This document shows positions 23,869-32,130 of a stretch of DNA of 64,000 nucleotides, piece by piece. A program made the translations under genes and the position numbers. The notes beneath the pieces were generated by a model, which was given only the letters and a program-made list of their open reading frames with translations, searched no databases and was not told the DNA's origin. Position 1 is the first letter of the stretch, and each line of letters begins with the position of its first letter. The stretch comes from CAXBGS01 sp963975425 (GTDB taxonomy: Bacteria; Planctomycetota; Planctomycetia; Pirellulales; Pirellulaceae), in the NCBI GenBank assembly GCA_963975425.1, contig CAXBGS010000001.1:186001-250000 (forward strand), in the 5' to 3' direction.

Positions 23869-24897
23869 TTATTGGAAGTCTAGATAGTCGTTGAAGAACG
23901 GAAGTAGTTGGTTAGGGATTCGCCCCGTGTCGGTGTAGATATTATTACCGTGCGTTCCGATGTACTCCTCGGCGAAATGGCTGACGCCCGCCTTCTCCAG
24001 TTTTCGACTGAACATATCGCATTGAATGGTAAATCGATCGCCGGCGTTCCTTCCCCAATCGAGCTTGATGGCATCGAGCTGTTTCAGGTTTTCTATGTTC
24101 TCGTCAATCATGTAAAACGGCATGTGCTGATGCCACTTCTTCAAGACATCTGTGTCGATCACCAATTCCTGCTTGTCATAGCTGAACGGTACGTCGCAAT
24201 AAAAAGGAGGGCTGTCTGGATTTGGTGACCATGATTTTCCAAAAGCAATGGCCACCTGTCCGAAATACGATTTACTGAGTTCTTCATCAGTCTTGATCTT
24301 GCTGAGCTCTCGATAGGTATTGCTGTCTGGCCCATACTCTTTCACGATTGCCAAACCGCCGGGGCTGAGCGCGTACACGCTGCAGAATCGATCCGGATGG
24401 TGCATGGCAACTTTCAACGCGCCGTATCCACCCATGCTATGTCCCGCGATTCCGCGTCCTTCGCGGCTGGCAATGGTTCGGAAGTTCTTGTCCACATAGG
24501 CGACAACATCGAAAGCCGTGAAGTCTTCCCAGTTACCGAAGACGACGGAATTGCTATAGAAGCTTCCACCGTAGGCTGTTTTTTGATTCGAGACCACCAT
24601 GATGAACGGCCGGATCTTCTTCCGCTTGATGGAGGAATCCAGCAACGCCGCCATATCACCAAGGATACGATGATCGCCGTTGAAGCCATGTAGAAAATAG
24701 ATCACTGGGTATCGCTGCGTGGACTCGTTGTAACCGTCCGGCAGGTAAACTGCGACTTCTCTCGTCTGCTCCTCGTCAAACTCATTCACCAAACTTTCGG
24801 ATGTGAGCGATTTGACGACGACGGGTTCGCGTGGGTTTCTCGCGAGGGCGGGCAGGGGGAAGCTTAGTAACAGCAGCAGTGTTAGTGAGATTTTCAT
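23869..24897 (-). CDS. Secreted esterase (esterase D / feruloyl-esterase-like)
   Basis: Start 24897 is preferred over an upstream ATG because it gives a clean signal peptide (MKISLTLLLLLSFPLPALA). The alpha/beta hydrolase core has YPVIYFLHGFNGDH (oxyanion region), nucleophile elbow GIAGHSMGGYGALK, and a terminal Gly-Thr-His-Gly-Asn histidine motif. The family removes acyl groups, often acetyl or feruloyl, from polysaccharides or S-formylglutathione. A secreted carbohydrate esterase fits the neighbouring hydrolases. 342 residues, full length. Confidence 0.85.
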   Translation of the reverse strand: MKISLTLLLLLSFPLPALARNPREPVVVKSLTSESLVNEFDEEQTREVAVYLPDGYNESTQRYPVIYFLHGFNGDHRILGDMAALLDSSIKRKKIRPFIMVVSNQKTAYGGSFYSNSVVFGNWEDFTAFDVVAYVDKNFRTIASREGRGIAGHSMGGYGALKVAMHHPDRFCSVYALSPGGLAIVKEYGPDSNTYRELSKIKTDEELSKSYFGQVAIAFGKSWSPNPDSPPFYCDVPFSYDKQELVIDTDVLKKWHQHMPFYMIDENIENLKQLDAIKLDWGRNAGDRFTIQCDMFSRKLEKAGVSHFAEEYIGTHGNNIYTDTGRIPNQLLPFFNDYLDFQ

Positions 24898-25002
24898 CGT
24901 ATCAGTGTACCTGCGATCGCCCGACCGGTTCAACGATTCGTCGCGCGAGTCTAGCGGAGCGTGCAAATCGCTCCACAAGTGACTGGACCGTTTAGGCCAT
25001 TC

Positions 25003-25338
25003 TTACTCGACGCGCAACAGTTGAAGGGCGTCGAGAATCACAAATCCGGTGGTGTCCGTGTTCGTAATTTGGATGACGGTCTCTTCGTTCGCCGAAAGAT
25101 TAACTGAGTCGACCAAACGAAAATGCTCTTCGTCTGGAAGTCGCTCTGTTTGATCGACCGTGAAGTGTTTCTTGTAGTCCCTTGAGGAAACCGTCACCGG
25201 GATATTCTTCGCTCGAGATTTGTGTGCTGAATAGGCCATCAGCATCTGATAGCGACCGGACTTGGGGACCTTGAACTGGAAAGTGGCCGTGGCTTTGCCG
25301 TCGCCCTTTTCGCTGGAATCATTTTCACCGCAGAACAT
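25003..25338 (-). pseudogene. Golvesin-like C-terminal domain, frameshifted from the FAD oxidoreductase
   Basis: This 111-residue reading frame continues the oxidoreductase upstream in a different frame: GKATATFQFKVPKSGRYQML, then MAYSAHKSRAKNIPVTV, VDQTERLP and TGFVILDALQLL are the beta-sandwich found at the C-terminus of full-length homologues. The upstream frame ends GDGYHVLR followed by TGA, inside what should be the same domain. The two frames overlap by 14 bases. A one-base indel or a sequencing error explains this; no slippery heptamer is seen. Confidence 0.75.
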
Positions 25339-27100
25339 GGTAACCGTCCCCGATGTGCGGTTTGAAGTTTGATGATCTCGACCAGTTGCCGGTCAATGTG
25401 GCATCTGTGTCGTCGAGCACGATCCCCGGCAGTGACTTCACAGGGATGGAAGCGTTCGTCGAACGCTGGGCGGAATGCTCTGGCGTTTGCGGCACTTCGG
25501 GCAATTCCAGAGCCTGCTGTTGCGCCACCAGACGCTCGCGGAGTTTCGCGTAGTCAAGTTTCTGCACGGCCACATCATGTTTGGCTGCGAGTGCCGCAGC
25601 AATTCCCGCGCTTTGGCCAATGACCATCCACGTCCCTTCGATTCGCAGCGACGAGATCCCAACGTGCGTACACGACAATGCGACAGGCACGAGCAGGTTA
25701 TCGCATTGCTCGGGTTTCGGCAGGATCGAACGATACGGAACGTGGTAAGCGTAGCCCTGTTTGGGATTTTTTCGCCTCACAGGAAAAATTGTCCCCTCAT
25801 TGATCACGCCTCCGCCTTTGAGGGCGATGCGCTGGCAGTCGTGCGAGTCGATCGGAAACGACGAGATCGCGATCGAGTCTTCCTTCATCGGCGTTTTCAG
25901 AATGTCCTTTTGGCTGATGACATGCATGCCCTTCATTCGCCGCGACTCGCGAACGTAGAGCGCCGGCGAGAAGTGATCGTAGCTGGCAAACTCGTCTTTA
26001 CACAGGCCGAGCTTCGCGTACTTGCTGCGGACTGAGGCGGGCACTACTGGATCGGTGGTCAGAAAGTGAATGAACTCAAGCGTGTATTGTTTGTGTGCTT
26101 CCCAGATCTTTTTCCGCCCCGCTTCGTCCGCCGAGTGCCAGTCGTTTCCGCCGCCGACCAGACCAAGCGAAAACTGACCGCCGATTGAATTGTTACCGTC
26201 CAGCTTTCTTCCGGGTAACGGGTAGAGATCGAAACCGATGTGTTTTTCTCCGGCCTTAAACGCGCGGCGGACAATCTCGAATCGGGCCGGATCGTAGTTG
26301 TCTGGTTTGGGCATTGGCACGCGGTTGTCCGGGTCTGCGGTCAAGCACAACCGGAAGCTGTACGTCATCACATTTTTGTCGCCCGCTGCTTCGTCCTTCG
26401 CACCGGCGTCGTCTGTTGTGACCAGCGGCAACAGGTTGCCTGCGTTGTCGAAGCCGTTGATATCCATTTCTTGCTTCGAGTACTGCTTGCCCGCTCGGGA
26501 TTCACCGTATTCTTCACGGCCCTCACGCCCGATCGTCCATTCGACTCCCGCAGCAGCCATCAAGTCGCCTTCATACGTGCCATCAACGAAGACTTTCGCA
26601 GTGAACGTTCCGTTCTTTGTCACGAGTGATGCGATTCGCGAGCCATCTTTGGTGACCGCCCTCAAATATCGTTCGGTCAGCACGGTGACGCCTGCCTCGT
26701 CGAGCATCTGCATTGTCACACGCATTGCGACGTGGGGCTCGAACGTCCATCGTGATTGGCCTTTCAACGCTGGGTTATACGGTGCCGCGAGGCCACGGTC
26801 GGTGTAATCCTTCACAACGCGTGTGTGCCACTCGTCGAACAATCCCATCACCGTGCTACGGACCATTTGGTTCGAGTCACAGTGGCTCAGACCGCCTGTG
26901 TTCATCGCACCAACATGGTCCGTCGGTTCCAGTAAAATGACCGAAGCACCTTCGCGAGCCGCCGCAATAGCCGCGCAAAAACCACCCGGCGTCGAACCAT
27001 AGACGATTACATCCGCCACAGTTGACTCATTGGATTGAGCGTTCAGCGGCGAGCAAAAACACAACATAAGGCTGACGATGATCGTGGCTGATTTCATCAT
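25325..27100 (-). CDS. FAD-dependent oxidoreductase (xanthan-lyase-associated type), C-terminus frameshifted
   Basis: About 591 residues with a signal peptide (ATIIVSLMLCFCSPLNA), the FAD fold ADVIVYGSTPGGFCAAIAA, LLEPTDHVGAMNTGGLSH, and AKVFVDGTYEGDLMAAAGV, a signature of the FAD_oxidored family. DSHDCQRIALKGGG, NLLVPVALSCTHVGISSLR and GQSAGIAAALA complete the FAD-binding core. It ends where the golvesin-like domain should continue (see 25003-25338), so the product lacks that domain but keeps the whole catalytic part. A GTG at 27115 is an alternative start. Predicted exported oxidation of a sugar or sugar acid. Confidence 0.85.
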   Translation of the reverse strand: MMKSATIIVSLMLCFCSPLNAQSNESTVADVIVYGSTPGGFCAAIAAAREGASVILLEPTDHVGAMNTGGLSHCDSNQMVRSTVMGLFDEWHTRVVKDYTDRGLAAPYNPALKGQSRWTFEPHVAMRVTMQMLDEAGVTVLTERYLRAVTKDGSRIASLVTKNGTFTAKVFVDGTYEGDLMAAAGVEWTIGREGREEYGESRAGKQYSKQEMDINGFDNAGNLLPLVTTDDAGAKDEAAGDKNVMTYSFRLCLTADPDNRVPMPKPDNYDPARFEIVRRAFKAGEKHIGFDLYPLPGRKLDGNNSIGGQFSLGLVGGGNDWHSADEAGRKKIWEAHKQYTLEFIHFLTTDPVVPASVRSKYAKLGLCKDEFASYDHFSPALYVRESRRMKGMHVISQKDILKTPMKEDSIAISSFPIDSHDCQRIALKGGGVINEGTIFPVRRKNPKQGYAYHVPYRSILPKPEQCDNLLVPVALSCTHVGISSLRIEGTWMVIGQSAGIAAALAAKHDVAVQKLDYAKLRERLVAQQQALELPEVPQTPEHSAQRSTNASIPVKSLPGIVLDDTDATLTGNWSRSSNFKPHIGDGYHVLR

Positions 27101-27199
27101 TTTCAAATTATTCACAGTGATTTATCCAGTTGGCTTCATGATTCCAAATAGGTTCTAGCAATCTAACGAATGCTCACAGGCGAACATCTCGCCGATTCC

Positions 27200-28255
27200 C
27201 TATTGAGCGGATTCAAGGATGAAGTACATGTCGCGGTACGTGTCGACGTCGGGATAGCCGAGCGTGCCGGGCTGAATTGCTATTCGCTCGGCTGTCGATG
27301 CCGGAAACATCGCCGACTTTCGGGAGGCTTCCACGTCGTCGGGATCATCGACGTTGCGGATGAAGACATCGTCGAAGACTGTTGACGATCCATCGCGGCG
27401 AATCATGTGACCGCCGGGGAACGGATCTCTCACTTTGCCGCCGGGTAGGACGTTCTTATTCGAGAGCGGGATGTTGCGATTCACCTCCGGTTGAGCTGGC
27501 TTGTCAAACAGAAACAAGAATGCATACGACGTGTTGGGCTGCAACGAATACTGGCTATCGCCAACAAGTTCCCATCGCAAGTAGTCATCTGTTTCTAACC
27601 CTGCGGGTACGACACCACCGGAAGCGAGCATCAAATGCTCGTAGGTCTCTCCTTCGATAAAATCGTCCGAAAAGTGCTTGAATGGGCGACGGTTGGGAGT
27701 GTTGTCGTCGTTCGGATCATCGGGCCACGTGGACGCGTAGGTTGCCCAACGCGGATTATTTTCTCCCGTACCATTGTCGTTGATCTTCGGCGTCCCGGTG
27801 ACCTTCATCAACTGTAGTGAGACTCGTGCTCCGCTCGGATCACCGCCGCCTTTCACATCGACCGGCTGCAACCGTACGGTAATCGCTCCAAGTTTGAATC
27901 CCCTATCTCCGGTGGTGAAGGTTTGGCCTAAGTCGCGGTCACGGTAGTAGTAGTGAGCTTCGTTTTCAGCTTTGATCGCATTGTCGCTGCGAGTAGGTTT
28001 GGGATCGGCATCGCCGACGACATCTTGCGTGATCAAGTCGAGTGCTTGTTGTCGGAGTTTGGGCTGTGAGTAAAGGTGTTGCAAGCCCCGAAGAATGGGA
28101 ATCATCCGACTGCGGCAGTTATCATTGAGCGACACTTGCGTGACAGCCGGACAGCCTAGGTACGGCTGCGATACCCACAAGTGCCTGAAGTCAATCTCAA
28201 AGTCAGATGCAATTGCTGATAAGAATGGGTGTCCCTGTTTGCCCCCGTTCGACAT
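27200..28255 (-). pseudogene. Chimeric ORF: transposase N-terminus fused to a planctomycete secreted-protein fragment
   Basis: One open frame joins two unrelated pieces. Up to about 27998 it encodes a transposase start (see the mobile-element entry). From about 27997 to the stop it encodes roughly 265 residues of a beta-rich protein without signal peptide: GQTFTTGDRGFKLGAITVRL, VSLQLMKVTGTPKINDNGTG, DDYLRWELVGDSQYSLQPNT, then IQPGTLGYPDVDTYRDMYFI. Similar C-terminal segments recur in secreted planctomycete proteins. Its own N-terminus and export signal are lost. The fusion is a product of IS insertion and deletion; whether it is expressed is unknown. Confidence 0.6.
27998..28255 (-). mobile_element. 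ISNCY-like transposase N-terminal remnant
   Basis: Residues MIPILRGLQHLYSQPKLRQQ then ALDLITQDVVGDADPK match the opening of a transposase family common in planctomycetes and cyanobacteria, where the frame continues through a (W/Y)QILVLAAVRLGCN segment. Here it stops at DPK and joins unrelated sequence. Only about 86 codons survive, and no terminal inverted repeats or target duplication are visible. The family name is from memory and needs a search. Confidence 0.6.
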
Positions 28256-28269
28256 TACTGAAAATTGCC

Positions 28270-28671
28270 AAAGTGGAAGTGCCGAAAACAAGCGACAGCT
28301 TGAATCTGACGCCTCTGTTACGAGGCCAAACCGATTCATTTCCCGATCGCGCTCTCATATGGCACTTCCCTAATTTCTGGGGACCACTCTCTCGAACGGA
28401 ACCCGTTCCCGGTCCAGGACTTGGACCGGGCAGCACGATTCGCCATGGCGATTGGAAGCTGATTTTCTATCACAGCGATCAGCGATTCGAACTCTTTAAC
28501 TTGGCGACTGATCTCGGGGAGACCGAAAATTTGGTGGATGACCAACCGAAGATCGCAGCTCACCTTGCAGATGAGCTGACAGGATTCTTGCGTGAACACA
28601 ATTCACCTATGCCGATCGTCAGATCGACCGGTGATCCAGTTCCGATGCCTTCCGAAGTTCGCGGTCGATAG
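28270..28671 (+). pseudogene. Sulfatase C-terminal fragment
   Basis: Plus-strand frame encoding the tail of a sulfatase: LTPLLRGQTDSFPDRALIWH, FPNFWGP, TIRHGDWKLIFYHSDQRFEL, FNLATDLGETENLVDDQP, ending LREHNSPMPIVRSTGDPVPM. This is the typical C-terminal lid of planctomycete sulfatases, but the catalytic N-terminal 350 or so residues, including the Cys-X-Pro-Ser-Arg site, are missing. The transposase remnant lies directly upstream on the opposite strand, so the gene was probably broken by the IS. Confidence 0.82.
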
Positions 28672-28693
28672 CAGACTATTCCTGACACGAAAG

Positions 28694-31615
28694 CTATCGT
28701 CGTCGGAAGGTCCCGCGCACTGTGTTGAAGGAGTCGTTGTCAGAACCGCTGCCTGATCCAGTGAAGGACAGCGTGAACGTGTCGCCGTCGAACCACTTCG
28801 TTGGGAAGGAGGCGAAGAACACGTTGTTGCGCCAAGGAAGGTCACTACCGAGACGTTCTGATCCAAAGGGGGCGGTGGGCTGGAAATAGGTGACGGTGGC
28901 CCAGGGGCCCCAAGGGTTGGGCGATTCGAAGATGCCCAGTTGGCCGTGGTGGCTGATGCCGTGTTCGGTGGTCAGCAGGATGCGATCGAGTCCTGGGTGG
29001 TATGCGGCACTGACGCACCAGCCGACACCGCTTGCGTCGCTGAAGACCGGTTGCTTGTCAGCGACCCCGCCCCAGGTCGGTTTCCCGCCGTCGTCGACCC
29101 CGGTGAAAAACTCCTGGGACTCGCGAGACTCGAACAGTTCGTCGGGGGCGGCACGTGCGAGGTAGATGTCTCCTGGCACCTGAGTGCGAAGCCCGCGACC
29201 CTTGGGACCCATTTGCTCTAGGTCGGGCTTCTCGGGGCGAATGAAATACGAGTAGATGTATCCGTCCATTCGTTGCGGAACGCCAGCATTTCCTCGCCCG
29301 AAGTTGAGGAAAGTGGGGACGGACAGGTTCTCTACTTCGTTGAATTTCCATTCGGCCTTTGTCCAGGTTGCGCCGTGATCAAGTGAGCGGGCGAGTTCGG
29401 CATGTTCGAAGTGGTTGCGATACGGCAAGTTCGGCGGCACGTCTGGCACCGTCCACATGAACAAAGTGTCATCGAGCGCGATCGTGCCCCAGCTCTTGCC
29501 ATTGAACGTGGCGGGATGCTCGGATTCGAACCCACCCCAGACATTAAAGCCTTGGTAGTCGGCGGCCGGACCTTCGATACGCGCAAAGCCGAGATTGGCT
29601 CGGCCGAGATTGTTAGTGCCGCCGAAACCGCCCCCGTCGCCCCAGGCTCCATACAGATTGTCGTCTGCAGCCCAGGTGAGCTGGAAGTTGTCGCTGCCGA
29701 GCGCGTGCCGATTGTGAGTGGTCCAATCGAAGGTGAGACCAGCAATGGTTTGACTGCTCGGATAGGGAAGGTCGAAGGAGGACGGGGAGCTTTCGACGTT
29801 GAGAATGAAGGCTGGCTTGCGGTGGTCGGCCAACAGGTGACGGGATAGCCGCGCGAGAAAGTAGTCGCTGCCACCCCAGGCGGGAGATGCAGCAAAATCG
29901 CCGAGACGCTGGCCAAGGGAATCCGTCAACGCGGGCTGGATCCGGGCGAGGGCGTCGAGGGCAAAGACCTGGACCTCGGGCTGGACCTCAGGTGCTAGGC
30001 TGGCTTCAATTGCGGCGAGGGCGTCGGCTGATTCGCCACGACGCAAAAGGGCTTCGGCGGCTGCGATGCGGACACTGGATGCTTCGTCGTGTAGCAAGCT
30101 GAGGAGCTGATCAGTTGGCGAAGCGGTGGGAGAGGCAGCGGCGAGCCAGTAACGCATCACAGCGGGCGCGTTGACCGGATCGATCGGGCGGGGAGCGTTG
30201 GTGCCCAACTGGACCGCGTCGAGCCAATCGATGATGGTGGAAAGTGGGTAGACTTCGTCTGCAGCAGTGGTGGTGCGCGGTGAGTGGCCGTTGGCTTGCG
30301 CGATCATCATGGGCTCCGGCAAGAAACCAGTGTCCCGAATGCTCAACAAGTGGCCACGCAGGGCGCCACGCATGCGAGCAACCTGTTCGTGCATGCTCGG
30401 ATCGCTGGCAAGATTGTGGACATTGTCCGGATCGGCTTCGCAGTCGTAGATCGCTTCGGCGGAAGCCGGGGAAAAGAACCGTGATTGCTCGGCAGTGGTG
30501 AGGTGGCGCCGGTGGTAGAGATCCCATTCTTGGGCGCTTGCCATGCGCCAGAGAAAGTCGGACCACTGGCCCCAATGGCGATCGGGATGGTAGTTGCGCA
30601 CGTATCGGTAGCGCCCGTCGGTGACGGCACGAACAAGGTTGTAACGTTCGTCCATGCGATCGGCGAACATGTACGTGAACTTTGGCGCGGGGGCGCGCGC
30701 GGGCCCAGCGAAGGCGCGACCTTGGAATTGTGGCAACGGAGCAACGCCGACGAGGCTGAATACTGTGGGGGCGAGGTCGGCGAAGTGGATCAGCTCTGGG
30801 TCGTGCGTGCCGGGATCGAAAGGCGCGAGATGGCTATATTTCGGCGGGAAATACGCGACCATGGCAGCGTGAGTTCCAGCGTCGTTGAGGAAGCGTTTGC
30901 TGCCGACGACGGCGCCACCGTGATCCGAGTAGTAGAAAATGATTGTGTCGTCGGCGAGCCCATCTGCTTCGAGTTCAGCGAGGACCTTACCGATGGCTGC
31001 ATCGGCGCGGTTGACGCAGTCCTGGTAACGGGCGATGTCATCACGGACGACGGCGGTATCCGGGAGATAAGCCGGTACGCGAACGAATTCAGGTTCGGTC
31101 TGAAGGGGAAGATGTTGAAAAATCCGAGACTCGTGTGATTCAAAAATATTGAACACTGAGAAAAACGGCTGGTCGGACGAGCGGTTCCGCCAATGTGCGG
31201 TTTTACTACTCTCGTCCCATACATCTTTCCATGATGTGGATGTGTTGTAATCGGTTTTGTCGTTGTTGGTGCAGTAGTAGCCTGCCTCACGGAGTGCTGC
31301 GGGGAAGAATCTTACATCTGGCGGCAAGGGGCGTTCACTACGCATGTGCTGCGTGCCGAGGCTGCTGGCGTAAACGCCAGTGATGATCGTGCTGCGAGAT
31401 GGAGCGCAGATTGGCGCGGTGTAGACGTGATCGAACACGATGCCCTTTTCAGCAAGTCGGTCGATGTTAGGAGTGCGCGCGAGCGTGTTGCCATAAGCGC
31501 CTAGATATTCAGGTGAATTATCCTCGCTGACGACCCACAGAATGTTAGGGCGGTCTGCGGCGACTGCGAGGTCGGCAAACAGGAGAGAGACAATTACGCC
31601 GAGCACTAGTCTCAT
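28694..31615 (-). CDS. Secreted sulfatase fused to DUF4185-type beta-propeller domain
   Basis: Start 31615 gives the signal peptide MRLVLGVIVSLLFADLAVA; a longer frame upstream lacks one. The 973 residues begin with a sulfatase: RPNILWVVSEDNSPEYLGAY (metal-binding Asp), CAPSR at Cys70 (formylglycine site), and FYYSDHGGAV. A short HEAT-like helical stretch follows (SSVRIAAAEALLRRGESADA). From about 630 there is a DUF4185 domain: DNLYGAWGDGGGFGGTNN, FNVWGGFES, VPTFLNFGRGN. That domain also exists alone at 36.3 kb beside another sulfatase. The fusion suggests the propeller recognises the sulfated glycan or its product. The Cys-type site needs a formylglycine-generating enzyme, not seen here. Confidence 0.88.
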   Translation of the reverse strand: MRLVLGVIVSLLFADLAVAADRPNILWVVSEDNSPEYLGAYGNTLARTPNIDRLAEKGIVFDHVYTAPICAPSRSTIITGVYASSLGTQHMRSERPLPPDVRFFPAALREAGYYCTNNDKTDYNTSTSWKDVWDESSKTAHWRNRSSDQPFFSVFNIFESHESRIFQHLPLQTEPEFVRVPAYLPDTAVVRDDIARYQDCVNRADAAIGKVLAELEADGLADDTIIFYYSDHGGAVVGSKRFLNDAGTHAAMVAYFPPKYSHLAPFDPGTHDPELIHFADLAPTVFSLVGVAPLPQFQGRAFAGPARAPAPKFTYMFADRMDERYNLVRAVTDGRYRYVRNYHPDRHWGQWSDFLWRMASAQEWDLYHRRHLTTAEQSRFFSPASAEAIYDCEADPDNVHNLASDPSMHEQVARMRGALRGHLLSIRDTGFLPEPMMIAQANGHSPRTTTAADEVYPLSTIIDWLDAVQLGTNAPRPIDPVNAPAVMRYWLAAASPTASPTDQLLSLLHDEASSVRIAAAEALLRRGESADALAAIEASLAPEVQPEVQVFALDALARIQPALTDSLGQRLGDFAASPAWGGSDYFLARLSRHLLADHRKPAFILNVESSPSSFDLPYPSSQTIAGLTFDWTTHNRHALGSDNFQLTWAADDNLYGAWGDGGGFGGTNNLGRANLGFARIEGPAADYQGFNVWGGFESEHPATFNGKSWGTIALDDTLFMWTVPDVPPNLPYRNHFEHAELARSLDHGATWTKAEWKFNEVENLSVPTFLNFGRGNAGVPQRMDGYIYSYFIRPEKPDLEQMGPKGRGLRTQVPGDIYLARAAPDELFESRESQEFFTGVDDGGKPTWGGVADKQPVFSDASGVGWCVSAAYHPGLDRILLTTEHGISHHGQLGIFESPNPWGPWATVTYFQPTAPFGSERLGSDLPWRNNVFFASFPTKWFDGDTFTLSFTGSGSGSDNDSFNTVRGTFRRR

Positions 31616-32130
31616 ATCAGCGATCCCGAAAAGAAATGAAAAGCCACAACCGACTTCACTCGGATTCTTAAAACTTTGGCAGATCGATAGAATAATCAAA
31701 CAGACGTTGAAGTTTGCGAAGAATTCGCAATGCACTTTACAGGCCAGATGCCCAACTTGACAAGCCGCTTGCGGCCTGAGAAGCTTGGGCACTTCGCTGG
31801 CCCGGTCTGCGATAGCAACCTGCTCAACTGGCTAGGCAGTGTTGGTTTCTAATTTTGATGCTTGGTGTCACGAGGATTTCTGCTCGACTGATTTGATTCT
31901 GTCGACCGCGACCCAGACGGCCCGGCCAGCAGTGTGGCGATCGAGTAAATAACGTGCTCGGCTGCGATGGAAAGGTTGACTGGAGGCTAAGAGGGAATGG
32001 AAACCCAACCTCTCGAGTAAATTATTGCCAAAGACCCTACATGGACTTTTGCCTTCAGAGTGTCAGCTCAATAACCACAATCTGTGAAATGCGTTTTTGC
32101 TCCGGCCCCTTCAAGTGAATATCGATACTT
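31616..32130. other. Divergent promoter region of two sulfatases
   Basis: About 515 bp without a convincing gene. It contains an imperfect hairpin around 31750-31790 (GCCCAAC ... CTTGGGC with an inner GCCGC/GCGGC stem) that lacks a T-run. Promoters for both sulfatases should lie here. Confidence 0.45.

Noticed and set aside
25325..25338. Programmed ribosomal frameshift in the FAD oxidoreductase
   Set aside because: No slippery heptamer, stem-loop or ribosome-like site stands out, so an indel or sequencing error is simpler.
29402..29848. 148-codon plus-strand ORF inside the sulfatase-DUF4185 gene
   Set aside because: Antisense to a well-conserved DUF4185 domain in a GC-rich stretch; such regions give long chance frames.
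31750..31790. Hairpin upstream of the sulfatase fusion as a terminator or IS end
   Set aside because: Imperfect stems, no T-run on either strand and no matching partner repeat.
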